In this document: piece by piece, positions 46,157-57,415 of the stretch
How the letters are laid out: each line of letters opens with the position of its first letter
Numbering within the stretch: the first letter of the stretch is position 1
Source: Oreohelix idahoensis
Lineage: Eukaryota; Mollusca; Gastropoda; Stylommatophora; Oreohelicidae
DNA length: 64,000 nt
Assembly: GCA_024509875.1 (NCBI GenBank)
Contig: JAMPIV010018772.1
Location: 248,001 to 312,000, forward strand
Direction: 5' to 3'
The notes under the pieces: model-generated
The model's input: the letters and a program-made list of their open reading frames with translations, nothing else
Database searches by the model: none
What the model was told of the DNA's origin: nothing
Translations under genes and position numbers: made by a program

Positions 46157-46568
46157 TGGAGAGTAACAAAAACAACAACCAAATAGCTACATACTTGTAT
46201 AAACGGGTGCTTGCGTAGAATAGAAGGACTGAAATGGTATGACAAAGTCACAAATATGGAACTGATGACAAGAACCAGACAACTGCCGCTGGAACAAGAG
46301 TTGAGAAGAAGACGCTGGCGATGGATAGGACACACATTGAGGAAACCTGTTGATAGCACTACAAGGCAGTCCTTGTACTGGAATTCCCAGGGAAAGAGAG
46401 GCAGAGGTAGACCAAATACACACGGAGAAGAGAACTGGATTCAGAGGTGGAAATGATGAGGAAAACATGGAAAGAGCTTGAGTGGGTGACATGGGACAAG
46501 AGCACTTTGCATGTGTTTGTTGAAGGCCTATGCTCCCTGGGGAGCTAATGGTAATGATTGATTGATTG
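46157..46568 (+). mobile_element. LINE D, right part with TGAT tail
   Basis: Continues LINE D from the TGGAGA duplication (TNMELMTRTRQLPLEQELRR then RRWRWIGHTLRK) to the 3' end, closing with GATTGATTGATTGAT. It is nearly the same as LINE C 45362-45755 but has its own tail. Confidence 0.88.
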
Positions 46569-46807
46569 ATAATATGCAGTTCCTTAGATCTGTCTATTCT
46601 TAACACCTCTTCTATATTTATGTGTAAATTTGAAGCCTGCAAATAATCGAATACTGGGATTCTCAGTTGTTCATACCTCTTACATTTTAACTCAACATGC
46701 TCTATATTATTGTCTTGAAGACATTCTGCACAGTAAGGTTCTTCTATTCTGAAATAGCCTTTTCCCAGCTGTAGTCTGAGAAGTGTCTTGTTACTGGGAA
46801 TTTTCAA
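46569..46807 (-). pseudogene. C-terminal zinc-motif fragment of an RNase H-type LINE
   Basis: LLRLQLGKGYFRIEEPYCAE followed by CLQDNNIEHVELKCKRYEQL carries the Cys...His...Cys spacing found after RNase H in I/Jockey-type LINEs (C-xx-C-x(n)-H-x(5)-C-x-RY). It is the locus into which LINE D inserted. Distinct in sequence from LINE E. Confidence 0.65.
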
Positions 46808-48253
46808 TTAAAACCTACAGAACATGGATCTAAAATAATTAGGAAATGGGAATTTAATAATCAAGAAGAGATAGCAATGGAACACATGTTGTCTATAGAA
46901 GCAAACAGCCCTATTTACAAGGACTGGACAGAAGATCTGATGCCACTTTCGCCTATCGGCAATTTTGCATATTATTTGGACTTGAAAACATTATATATAT
47001 CCTAATTATAACCCTCCAGAGGTTGAACGGGATCTCTCATAATCAGTAAAGAAAAAAGGGCTGTTGTATCAACAGGTTTGTTCTTATATCAACAGGTTTC
47101 CTCAATGTGTGTCCCAGTAATCAATACCCTGAATACGAGTGCCTGAAAACATACCTTTATGTTTGTCTAATATTTATTTACTGTTTACAGGCCTCGGGTT
47201 TCCCTTCACTTATGTGTTATACATGTTTAAAGAAAAAAGGGAAACGCTGCTAGTGATTTGATGGAATGAAAATTAAGTATGTAAAATTGCATTTTAAAAG
47301 GTACTATTTCCATTAAAGCAGTAAAAATCGCATATTCATACCACCTCTTTATTTTTGCCATCAAACATTCAACTACATAATAAACAAAAAGAAAACCATC
47401 ATGGTAACGGAAATTAGATGCTGCAGAAGAGAAAGCATTTAGTGTCTCCATATGATAGAATGAAATTAAGAACGAGGACAACAGCATGTAGTAATTTATA
47501 TACTTGCAGATACAGGCAATAAAATAGTTTGGACACCATTAAAACATAACCCAGTTGATTTTGTGCAGTAGAACATCTGTCTTCAAAGTGAATACAATCC
47601 TGAAAAAATCGTTAAAATGTAAAGCTAGTTGTCGAAAGAACAATTGATCATGCATATCATGAACACTGCTATTGAGAAAGGTGACGTAAACTGCATACTT
47701 TGCCTTTGGCACTTGGTAGTTGGTCCTATAATTAGTCGTCCATGCAATTTTTTTTTTTTTTTTTTTTTTTTTGCGTTTAGCCATGTCGTTGATATTATAC
47801 GAAATTAATGTTTCACGAACAAGACGAATTGTTGATATGAAACAAAAATGGCTGGTAACCTGAGACGTATAGCAATAGCTTACAACTTTTCGTTGCCTGC
47901 AAGGTCATTGCTGCAGGTAGGCGTTTGTGCTGAGTCTCCACTAGTAAATAGCAGATGAATGATAACTTACGAAAAACGTAGGTCTCGGAATTATGTTGAA
48001 TTTTTCTGTTTTAATGTAGTCATAAGCTGCAATGTTCTGGATGCAGACAGCAGTTGCAGGTTTATGAAGTAGCCTACCTTGCTCGACCTTGCCCTGGCAG
48101 TCTAGTTTATTACATAAAATACTCATTAAGTAGTTTATAGGTGTAATTTGTGTCCCATTTCTAGCTTATTTATCAGGTTCGTGGGTCATGGATACACGTT
48201 CTTGTTTTTAGTGTTGATTTCAAACATTCAACATAGAATTATTGTTCAAATTG
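46808..48253. other. No recognised gene; 25-base T run
   Basis: AT-rich spacer. A run of 25 T spans 47748-47772 and could be an old poly(A) tail on the - strand. Nothing else is supported. Confidence 0.4.
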
Positions 48254-48266
48254 GAACCATATGTTT

Positions 48267-48483
48267 CTTCATTAGCGGATGAGTGTGACTGTGGCACTGG
48301 TAAAATGACTGCCGAACACCTGCTTCAAAGGTGCCCAACATATGAGGAACAGAGAAAACGCATATGGCCATCACCAGTACCATTCCTGGAGAAAATCTAT
48401 GGAGATCTCAACAGCCTCAGGCTGACCACTGCTTTCATTGAACTTATTCAAGTTGACATCTGAGGGTGAACGAAGAAGAAGAA
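48267..48483 (+). mobile_element. LINE 3' tail insertion with zinc-motif C-terminus
   Basis: Encodes CDCGTGKMTAEHLLQRCPTY then EEQRKRIWP, the C-xC...H...C motif at the end of RNase H-type LINE proteins, then a stop and a GAA tail. Target duplication GAACCATATGTTT at 48254-48266 and 48484-48496. The 73-codon frame is a retroelement end, not a host gene. Confidence 0.88.
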
Positions 48484-48496
48484 GAACCATATGTTT

Positions 48497-48838
48497 ATCT
48501 AGATGTGCGAATAGGTTCATATGAGCTATTCGCACTTGACAGGGAAGGACCTGAATGAGGCTATAATAGACTTGGATGCGGTTTCGTAGGAAGGGTTGAA
48601 ATGAAGCACATGGGACGTGTTCTTTGATGTCATCCAAATAAGTCACCAATGTCGTGACACCAAGACGGCCTGCTGTTCTTCATTTAGGAAGATATTTACT
48701 TTGCTGAATATTGTTTCACCAAATGCCGGTGAGATTCTATGGTTGAAATGAAGAACAGTGGGCCACATGTTCAATGCGGCCTTATAAATGAATTCAGAGA
48801 TGCAGTAATGAGGGGTAAGGATTAGATTTAGGAAACCT
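48497..48838. other. No recognised feature
   Basis: Short spacer between two LINE tails. Confidence 0.35.
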
Positions 48839-48849
48839 AAACTATAACC

Positions 48850-49549
48850 ATGGACTCGACATTAATATTGAGAAAACAAAAACTATGATAATTAGCAAAA
48901 CAGACGATAAACCCACATTAAAGATAAGCGTAAATGGGAAAATCCTGGAACAAGTCAAGAGCTACGTATATCTTGGTCATATAATAACAGAAGATGGCAG
49001 ATGTGAAACAGAAATCAAGAAGAGAATAGGAATGGCCAAAGCTACATTCAACAACATGAAACATATACTGACATCCAAACAGTTATCTCACAAATTAAAA
49101 CTGAGAATCATAAAGTGTTATATATATTCTGCATTTCTGTATAGTGCAGAAACATGGACGATGAATAAGCATTTGGAAGAAAGAATTGAGGCTCTTGAAA
49201 TGTGGATATATAGAAGAATGGGGCGTATCTCATGGAAAGAGATGAAAACAAATAAGGAGGTCCTAGAAAATCTAGGTATGAAAAGAGAACTAATGAGGGA
49301 GGTCAAAGTTCGGCAGCTAAAATACTTTGGCCACATAAAAAGGCATAACACCTTTCAGAAGACCATAACAGAAGGGAGAGTTGAAGGCAAACGTGCAAGG
49401 GGAAGACAGCGCTATAAGTGGGAAGATAACATCAAAAGATGGACAGGAAAGAGTCTATCAGAGTGCACCACCAAGACAAGAGACAGAAGACGTTGGAGAT
49501 CCATTACAGCCAACCTTCGTTGTGGAGATGGCAACTGATGATGATGATG
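48850..49549 (+). mobile_element. LINE G: 5'-truncated RTE LINE, 700 bp
   Basis: Flanked by AAACTATAACC (48839-48849 and 49550-49560), with an ATG-repeat tail at 49536-49549. It is only the 3' part of the element and differs clearly from LINEs A, C and F. Confidence 0.92.
48885..49538 (+). CDS. LINE G reverse-transcriptase C-terminal region (intact truncated frame)
   Basis: A 217-codon frame without breaks: YVYLGHIITEDGRCETEIKK, then CYIYSAFLYSAETWTMNKHL, RRMGRISW, VRQLKYFGHIKRHN and the basic RARGRQRYKWEDNIKRW. This is the thumb and C-terminal tail of RTE-type polyproteins (YLG near its start is the usual post-catalytic motif). Having no disruptions it is probably the youngest LINE insertion here, but as a 5'-truncated copy it has no promoter or catalytic site of its own. 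Confidence 0.88.
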   Translation: MIISKTDDKPTLKISVNGKILEQVKSYVYLGHIITEDGRCETEIKKRIGMAKATFNNMKHILTSKQLSHKLKLRIIKCYIYSAFLYSAETWTMNKHLEERIEALEMWIYRRMGRISWKEMKTNKEVLENLGMKRELMREVKVRQLKYFGHIKRHNTFQKTITEGRVEGKRARGRQRYKWEDNIKRWTGKSLSECTTKTRDRRRWRSITANLRCGDGN

Positions 49550-50378
49550 AAACTATAACCTTAATCCTAACTTCAATAACATTGGTAACTTACAAGAATA
49601 ACAGCAAAGACCATGTCCCACTGTTCTTCATTTCAACCACGTGGTTAAACATTTTGACAGTATGGCATTCTCCCTGGCAAACCTCTACATCAGGGGTCGG
49701 CAAACTACGGCAAGCGTGGCACGTGGAACGATTTTCAATGGCACGCTGAGTGAATTAAAAATACTGTACAGTATATGATCTCATTTTTTAAAAATTGAAT
49801 TTTTAATTAAATAGAAGCATATAATTCTTTTAAAGCTATGCCTGTTTTTACAACCCTTCAAAACGAAAGTTTTTAGACATTGGAGGTAAGAATGTGCGAT
49901 CTGATGCAAACTAAAGGCCTGATCATACTATACTGCACGTAAGTCTTTGTTTTTACGGACCGTTTCCGAGAACAAACATTCTTCAACGAATTTCAAGGGG
50001 AGTGGTTATACTTTGCGGCGCCCGCTAGTCTGGCGTCTACCTGCTACCGTAGTTTGCAGGATGAGATTCTTGACAAGAATCCCAAGCGAATTTTGACGGG
50101 CAAGCGGAGACGTAATATCATAATTACGCAATAGTGTCTGGCTAGCGCCTGGACGAGCGTATTTATTTCATTTTTGCTCGCTGTTTTTGACTCCCAGTGT
50201 GAGTTTGGAGCAACAATGACTGACCTCGACGAAGTTATATTTCCGTCCTATCCTTCCCCTCTCTCCCGACCACCACCACCTCTACAGTTCTCTCGGCTGT
50301 CGCATACTCATGTCCGTACAGTCCGTTGACCGCAGCACAAAAGTTGGTGTTGTTATTAAGTAATACGGTGTCGTTAAA

Positions 50379-51249
50379 ATGACTAAAAAAAGGACAAAAA
50401 CTTGATATACGCTCGTTTCAAGACTTTTGGACAAACGAATATGGATTCATACAACAAAAGGATCGTGCTGTTTGTGCTTCATGTTATGAAAGTGTCGTGT
50501 GCCGTACGTCAAGTGTACAAAGACACTATCAAACCAAACATCAGTCCATGTTTAAAAACTCTGAGGAGAAAAGTGAAGCCATAAAAATGGCTGTTTCTGG
50601 CTACAAAAAACAAAGTAGTATTTTTAGTCAAGTAATTGGAACCACAAATAAAGCTATCGAATGTAGTTACAAAATTGCACACTGTGCGGCTTCGAAGGGC
50701 AAACCTTTCACAGATGGAGAATACATCAAGGAAACTTTTTTGAGCAGTGCTGAAATTTTGTTTAGTGATTTACCAAATAAAGAAACAATACTGTTTCGGA
50801 TTCGAGAAATACCGGCTTCTGCGAGATCAATCCAGAGGCGCGTAACTGATATGGCTGAAAATGTAACGGTAAAACATACAACCGGGTTACAACAAGCTGT
50901 TGTATTTTGTGTCGCTCTTGACGAAAGTGTCGATGTGTATGACGTGGCGCGCCTAGCTATAGTTGCGCGATATTGTGACAACGACCGTATTTATGAAGAA
51001 CTGTACTGCTTGATACCTTTTGATGGTACAGCCAAGGGAGAGGACATTATAACTGCATTTGTAAGCTATTTCGAAAATCAGATCATTAACATGAATAAAA
51101 TATTCTGTGTTACTACTGATGCCGCCCCTGCATTTGTCGGAAAGAACAAAGGATTTTTTAAACTTCTTGAGGATCGTATTGGACGTCAAGTATTGAGCTT
51201 CCATTGCATTATACACCAGGAGAGTTTGTGTGTTAAGATTTCGTCATAG
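50379..51249 (+). pseudogene. hAT-1 transposase, N-terminal part with BED finger
   Basis: After a probable ATG at 50379, a frameshift in an A-rich run precedes FQDFWTNEYGF and a BED-type finger (CASCYES...HYQTKH, Cx2C...Hx4H). The open frame 50497-51249 has CVALDESVDVYDVARLAIVA, the region of the first catalytic Asp. It then has TTDAAPAFVGKNKGF (second Asp) and SFHCIIHQESLC (the conserved C..H motif). It stops at 51247-51249 before the rest of the gene. Confidence 0.88.
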
Positions 51250-51275
51250 TTAACTTCATAGTTTCTCGCTCTTCA

Positions 51276-51789
51276 TTGACCCACACGCAATTCAAGTCTC
51301 TTCTACAAGAAATGGAGAGCGCATATGCGGACCTCCCGCTGTACAGCAATGTTCGTAGGCTTAGTCGAGGTAATGTTTTGAACAGACTTGTATCATGTCT
51401 AGAAGCAACCAAGGTGTTTCTTGATGAAAAAGAACAACATTTCCCGGAATTGAATGACGAGGACTGGCTGTGCAAGCTGATGTTTCTGGCTGACATAACT
51501 ACAAATCTGAATGAATTAAACTTGCGTTTACAAGGGCAGGGTCAAACAGTACTTGATCTTTTTGAGCACTGGAAAGGATTTGCGTCAAAATTAGACATAT
51601 TTTGCAGAGATATTACCACTAACACATACAAGTACTTTCCAAACGTAAAGGCTCATTCAAATCGATTCACTGTCAACAGAGATGAGCTTCAGAAGTACGT
51701 TGAAGCGCTCAAAGGAGAGTTTGCTAAACGAGGTCAAGACTTAAAAATTTACGGGCCCATGTTTTCTTACCTCATCAAGCCCGACTTAA
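51276..51789 (+). pseudogene. hAT-1 transposase, middle part
   Basis: LLQEMESAYADLPLYSNVRR then LSRGNVLNRL covers the W/R-LSRG-VL-R region of ZBED5-type hAT transposases, although YSNVRR has lost the Trp. It then has WLCKLMFLADITTNLNELNL. The frame reaches the TTAA at 51786-51789, where the second transposon is inserted. Confidence 0.85.
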
Positions 51790-52523
51790 GGGCATATACA
51801 CCCAGAAATAGACAAAAACGGTTATTTTTGATTTGCATATAATAATTGTGTTTTAAATATTTATAAGCCTTTTTACTTCGATATTCTTTTTGAATTATGT
51901 GTTTATATGTAATAGTTTATGAGTTATCAATGTTCAAAGAGAATGAGTGTGTTCCAAAAACATTTTAAAAACTAAACTTTGACGAAAACAGCGCCTGCGA
52001 TTCACAGTTCCGGTGATATTTTCTACAATTTTAAAGCTATAGCCTTCAAATTTTGCACACTTATAGCCCATGTTATTTTTTATGGCGTGAACCTCCACTT
52101 TTTTCTTACATGGTATAGAAACAGAGATATTGCTATACAAAGTTCTAAATTTGTGCTATTTAAAAGGGTCATATTGCAAGAGCCATATCTACAAAGCTCA
52201 TTGGGGTAGACATTTTTGGGTGGTTCACGCCATAGGTAGGGATGTTATGCACATCATCTGCTGGTTTGGCATTCTTTGCACTTTTTATGTGAGTGAAATT
52301 CATTCCCAGGTGCACTGGGGGTTTTCCTTTCATTTTTTTTTCATCACTTCACGTTATTTAATTATTTTCACATAAAACATTAACATTTATAAAGTAAACT
52401 TTGTTCATCATAAAATATAATATCTCTTGTAACATGTGGCCAAATTTTATGTCAACAAGTTCGTTAGTTATTTTTCTGTTAATTTTTTAAAAAGATAACC
52501 CATTTTTGGCTTGGTGTGCTCCC
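51790..52523. mobile_element. TTAA-target MITE inside hAT-1
   Basis: 734 bp bracketed by TTAA (51786-51789 and 52524-52527). Ends are GGGCATATACACCC and, inverted, GGGAGCACACCAAG, which are imperfect. No transposase is encoded. TTAA choice suggests piggyBac-type mobilisation, although the usual terminal triplet there is CCC/CCY, so the family is uncertain. Confidence 0.8.
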
Positions 52524-52943
52524 TTAATTGATCATACTAACATCCCATTTGGCCTATCTCTTTTCGAGTGGATGGATGTTGACAATTTTGAAATGCAACA
52601 CATCGAATTCAAGGCATCAGAGTTATGGACGATAAAATTTGTAGAATTGCGAAAAACTCTTGAAGGAAGCTGCTTGAAAAAGTCAGCTGCCATCCTCAAC
52701 TGCTGGACATCCCTGCCTGAAGTGTTCACCTGTTTGAAGAAAGTTGCATTTGCTCTACTTTCGGCTTTTGGGTCAACTTATACATGTGAACAAATTTTCT
52801 CACACATGAAAGCTGTTTTAAGTCCACAGAGAAGTCGCCTAACACCTGTGCATTCAGAAGCCTGTGTGAAGCTGAAATTGACAAAATACACACCTGATAT
52901 TGAACAATTAACCAAGGAGAAGCAAGGACACGGGTCCCATTAA
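52524..52943 (+). pseudogene. hAT-1 transposase, C-terminal dimerisation domain
   Basis: ALLSAFGSTYTCEQIFSHMK is the hATC signature (fragment of the form F-STY-CE--FS-MK), followed by SRLTPVHSEACVKLKLTKYT. Skipping the nested element and one TTAA keeps the frame: the residue before the insertion (KPD) leads straight to LIDHTNIPFGLSLF. Confidence 0.88.
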
Positions 52944-53519
52944 TTGATTAATGACTCAGGTCAATAATAATCAATGATTACTCATATTAACATTGTAATA
53001 ACGTGTTTTATGTTTGGTTTATTTAATTGTTTTGTTCTTCAAACTATTGGACTTTCTGTCTTAACAAAATATACATATGGCAATTTTATTATAAAATTTC
53101 AAACTAATGTGTTCAGAACTTAAATTTTGCAAAACATAATATTTATATTGATATTTGTTCCTATTTATATTAAAATATTGAATAATCTACAAAGAATAGA
53201 ATAGTTATTTAATGTATCGGAAACATGTTAATACAAGATCATTTTAAAATTGTTTCAATAATTGTTGTATATAAAAATATGGTGGACTTAGGTTGGCACG
53301 CTGAGTGACTTTGCAACATTACTTCGGCACGACACTACTAAAAGTTTGCCGACCCCTGCTCTACATCCTAGTGTAGAAGAAGAACGACTAAGTAAGGTTA
53401 CACACCTTGCAGTTATTTTTCATTGTCTGATGACATTATTCAAGGGAGATCATTAGCCGCAGTCTAATCATTCTATAATCCAGTTGGATTTTATTTTGTT
53501 CTTGGAACTCTTGTAGAAT

Positions 53520-53693
53520 TATAGAATTGTTGTTGGTTAACTAGGGCTGCTGAGCTTCTCGCTCTTTAGCAGCCAATACCAAGTTGAAGACTCCTTGTTA
53601 TTATCTACACTGTAGATCTAGGCTTTTCCTGTGGCTTTTCTGTCATTCCGAAATGTGTTGAGTTGAAGTCATGAGCTCCAGTTTCTCCAGCTT
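53520..53693 (+). repeat. Dispersed repeat X, left part (interrupted by LINE F)
   Basis: The longest left part of repeat X. It contains the palindromic CTACACTGTAG and the sequence from which the 33-bp minisatellite at 16691 evolved. It continues at 57001. Confidence 0.75.
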
Positions 53694-53722
53694 CTTCTTC
53701 TTTGATCCTTAGCCGCCGACCG

Positions 53723-54592
53723 TCAAAGCAGCCAGTGGCCATCACACCTAGTGGCGTCTTGTAGGGCAACAACAAATTTATTCCACTTTGCTCGGTCGGC
53801 GGCCATCCTTCGTACAGTGCCCCAACTCTGGTTCATTCTTTGCATCTCAGCCTCCACAGTCCTCCGCCAGGTTGTTTTTGGTCGGCCTCTCTTTCGTTTT
53901 CCTTCAGGGGTCCAAAGCATAGCTGTTCTTGTGATGGCATCGGGGTCTCTTCTGAGGACATGGCCAACCCAGCTCCAGCGTCTGCCAGCTATGATGGTGT
54001 GCATGACCTCTTGCTTGCTCCGAGCAAGCAGATCTTGGTTGGTGATGGTATTCGGCCAAAAGATTCGGATAATTTTTCTTAGGCATGTTGTGTGAAAAGA
54101 GGACAATTTCGACATTTCCTTCTCTGTAACTCTCCAGCATGCTGCACCATAGAGAAGCACAGAAAGCACACAGCTCTGATATAATCTTAATTTTGTGCTT
54201 GTGCTGTATTGAGAGGACTTCCAGATGTTGTTTAGGCTAAAAAAGGCTGTTCTTGCCTTATTCATTCTGATGTTGATGTCTTTGCCTGCCCCGCCGTCTG
54301 GTGTTACTATGCATCCTAGGTATGTGAAGGTGTCTGTCTGTACCAGTTGCTGATTCCTTACTGATATGGGCTCACGGTTGCTCACATTGAGCGTCATGAC
54401 CTCTGACTTCTGTAAATTGATGTTCAAGCCCACCTGCTGGCTAAACTTATTAAGTCTATCCGTTTTTTCCTGGATGTGTTGATGTGAATGTGCTAGTAGT
54501 GCAATGTCTTCTGCATATTCCAGATCTTCCAATGTAGAAAATGTAGTCCATCTTATTCCTCTTGGACTGCCCTCTGTTGTCTGGCGCATCAC
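53723..54592 (-). pseudogene. LINE F RT catalytic motif and C-terminus
   Basis: 289 open codons continuing RT in the shifted frame. The catalytic box reads EYAEDIALLAHS, so the first Asp of the usual F/Y-A-D-D is Glu (codon GAA), which should abolish polymerisation. Then follow YLGCIVTPDGGAGKDI, LLYGAACWRV and the basic RWSWVGHVLRRDPDAITRTA tail. Confidence 0.88.
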
Positions 54593-54606
54593 CCAGTCTA
54601 TGACTG

Positions 54607-56358
54607 TTAAAAATAGAGTGGTTGATAAGGGGCACCCTGTCGTACTCCTGTCTTCACCTCAAAGGTTAGGTTGCTCTGCCCAACACTACACGTAAAGTTG
54701 GCATAGAGGCTTTTTATGATTGACACTATGCAGCTTGGAATTCCATAAGCCCTCAGTATTTTCCATAAACTGTCCCTATGTATGCTGTCAAAAGCCTTTT
54801 CAAAATCAACGAAGTTAATGTACAGCTGTCTTTGCCATTCTGAGCACTGCTCTATAATGTTCCTGAGAGTGAATATATGATCTACACATCTTCTGTTCTT
54901 TCTAAATCCTGCTTGTTCTTTCCTCAGTTTGTGGTCTACTGCTTTTGAAATTCTCTGTATAATTATCCTACCTAGTATTTTGCTGGGAACTGAGAGAAGA
55001 GTGATTCCTCTCCAATTATTGCAGTCTGCAAGATCTCCCTTCTTGGGCAATTTGACAATTATTCCTTTGTTCCACTCTGATGGTGTTGTCCCCGTTTTCC
55101 ACACTTGTGCAAATAGTGGTTCTAATAGTTCTGCTGCTAGCTCAGGGTCTGTCTTAAATAGCTCTGCATTTAAGTTATCATGGCCAGGAGCTTTTCCGTT
55201 CTTTAACCCTTTGATTGCTTTCCGTGGAATGTCTGTATTTACATCTAGATCGTTTTCAGCCTCAGGAACATTCAATTGTGTCTCTGGTGGTTCCCTGTTC
55301 AGAGTTTCTCTGAAGTGCTCTGCCCATCTTGTTTCCTGTCCCTCTGCTGTCGTGATGAGATTTCCTTGCTTATCTCTTACTAATATAATATTGTTTGCAC
55401 CTCGTTTTCCCTTGATGAATTTAGTTATTTTGTATACTGTGCTTTGTTCATTTCTCAGTGCTGCCTCTTCTGCCTGTCTTGCAAGATCGTCTAGGAAATT
55501 CCTTTTGTTGGCTCGGGTTTGGCGTTTAACTTCCTTGTCCAGCTGACTGTACTGTTCGCTATATAGTTGCTTTAACCTGGGGGACTTCGCTTCTGTTTTC
55601 TTTCTTTTCATTTCCTTTCTCAGTGTTATGGTGTTTAATGTTTCTGGTGTTATCCAGTCTTGCTTCTTCCTTTCCTGGAATCCCAAGCATGATTTGCTGC
55701 TTTCCTTATATATTGTTGAAATGGTGTTGAATTTCTGGTCTATATCATCAGTCAGTGTCTTTTCCTGACTTTTGGCAAATTGATATCGTTTCTTTATGTC
55801 AGCCGCAAAAGCTTTTCTGGTAAGGGGGTCCTTCAATTTGCTGATGTCAAACCTTTTCTGTGTAGTTACAATTGGTCCAGCCCTTCTTAGTTTCACTTTC
55901 AGTTTTGCTGCTACTAAATGGTGATCACTTCCCACATCTGCACCTCTTCTTACCTTCACATCTTGTAATGCATGTCTCCATCTACCATTAATCATGATGT
56001 GGTCTATCTGGTTTCTGTCCCGACCATTTGGTGATTCCCATGCTAATTTGTGAATTTCTTTATGTGGGAAAAGTGTTCCTCCAATGACCAGGTTGTTAAT
56101 ACTACAGAAACTTATTAATTTATCCCCATTTTCGTTTGCTGTTCCGCTGCCGTATTTCCCCATTACTCTTTCATTATATGTATTGTGTGTACCAACTTTC
56201 GCATTGAGGTCTCCCTTTACTATAATAAGATCATATCTAGGTGTGTCTTCCATTTCTTTCTGCAGTTGTTGATAGAATTCATCCTTGACCTCTTCATCGC
56301 TGTCATTTGTTGGTGCGTAGCATTGTATTATTGTAGTATTGGTGAATCTACCTCTCAA
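54607..56358 (-). pseudogene. LINE F endonuclease C-terminal half, linker and RT
   Basis: 583 open codons: IQCYAPTNDSDEEV, VKGDLNAKVGTHN, RNQIDHIMING and SDHHLV of the endonuclease. A basic linker (RQTRANKRNFLDDLARQAEE) follows. RT shows APGHDNLNAELF, WRGITLLSVPSKI, AGFRKNRRCVDHIFTL, NFVDFEKAFDSIHRD and KTGVRQG. A one-base loss right after KTGVRQG shifts the frame before the catalytic motif. Confidence 0.9.
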
Positions 56359-56418
56359 TCTTAATCTTATCAGTCTGTTGATGGGTTTCCATTCCAGTAA
56401 TGTCCTTTCTATTCCTTT

Positions 56419-56989
56419 CTATAAAATAATGGCTACACCTTCGTTGTGCTGTCCATCCTCTCTTCCAGAGTAAAGTACTGTTTCTCCTGTTGCTGTTTTA
56501 ACTTTTCCTGCCCCTGTCCATCTGCTCTCGCTTATCCCTAGAATGTGTAACCTATAGTTTCTCATTTCTGCCGTGACCTGTTTTAGTTTACCCGTCTCAT
56601 TCATTGTCCTGATATTCCAAAATCCTATTCTTGTATCATGTTTTGCGGTCAGGACGTCCGTTCTCATGTCAGTGGCTTCCTTTCGGCTTTCACCACTGAC
56701 AGTCATACGAGCCTCAGACTCCGGATGTCCATCCCGCAGCAAAGTTTGTTTATTTGTTATCGTTTCCGTAACTTCAATTTTTTTTTTTTTACATAGGTGT
56801 GTCAGCCCTATGCTAAAACCCCCAACCTGGAGGACCAGGGTGTCTGCTTTCGTCTGACCCCTGCCCACGCAAACCTGTCCAGCTTGGTAGAACCTTCCAG
56901 GAGTAAAACTCCCGCTGGCATAGCTCTGGGGGTAATCAGGGTACGCAAGCCGCCATACCTCGACAAGGTATTGACACCGGTGATGGCAG
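56419..56989 (-). pseudogene. LINE F endonuclease N-terminal part
   Basis: RIGFWNIRTMNETGKLKQVT, GISESRWTGAG and EGVAIIL are the first endonuclease motifs. The frame is the same as the 54607-56358 ORF and is separated from it only by stop codons near 56419. The open frame formally begins at 57009, outside the element, so the true start is further in. Confidence 0.85.
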
Positions 56990-57000
56990 TTCTCCAGCTT

Positions 57001-57415
57001 GGCTTGCATTTAAAGGATGGTCACATCTAGTCCCAAGCTAGGAGTAAGAAGTGCCTGGCATACTGTTCATTCCCCGCCATCCAAGGGGGCTCTCCAACTA
57101 TGCAGATCTAAAATACTGTACTCTGGTTCTGGGCTGTCCCAAGCAATTGTCATGTCCTGCACAGAGCCGCTTCTGAGCTTCCCCTGCTTATCACTGGGTC
57201 CACAGTTAGATCCTCCTGCATGCGGTCAACCAAGTCTAAGCCAAAGAATTACGCCTGGGGATCAAGTGACTTCTCCAAGCTTAGTGTGCAATGCTGGGTT
57301 CTCAACAAGTTTTACCACAGGGGGAATCCCTGGAAGTGTGTGGATGATTTCAAGAGTCAATAACGATGTAATTAGCGTCACAGACAGGCTCCCTAGTTTC
57401 CTGTTACAGCATTAG
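57001..57415 (+). repeat. Dispersed repeat X, right part
   Basis: Continues from 53693 after LINE F and aligns with 16960-17330. A 132-codon open frame across it (57017-57415) has no recognisable product and is not conserved in the other copy. Confidence 0.72.

Larger units (their letters stand above)
49691..53358 (+). mobile_element. hAT-1 DNA transposon, complete but inactive
   Basis: Inverted ends CAGGGGTCGGCAAACT and AGTTTGCCGACCCCTG, flanked by the perfect 8-bp duplication CTCTACAT (49683-49690 and 53359-53366), both diagnostic of hAT elements. It carries a transposase gene related in type to the ZBED5/FAM200-like hAT proteins. A second transposon (51790-52523) lies inside the transposase gene. 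Confidence 0.95.
53694..56989 (-). mobile_element. LINE F: full-length RTE LINE
   Basis: Target duplication TTCTCCAGCTT (53683-53693 and 56990-57000; its last bases merge with the CTT tail). The 3' end has a GAA-type tail. 3.3 kb with endonuclease, linker, RT and C-terminus. It is the least damaged LINE in the window, with one in-frame stop and one frameshift, but has an altered catalytic motif. Tails of the same family are at 19963, 31177, 59640 and 62985. Confidence 0.92.

Noticed and set aside
48242..48463. Short zinc-motif protein as a host gene
   Set aside because: The segment has a GAA tail and perfect 13-bp target duplication, so it is a LINE end.
57017..57415. 132-codon frame upstream of IDH3G as its first exon
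   Set aside because: It lies in repeat X, is not conserved in the other X copy and shows no targeting-peptide or IDH features.
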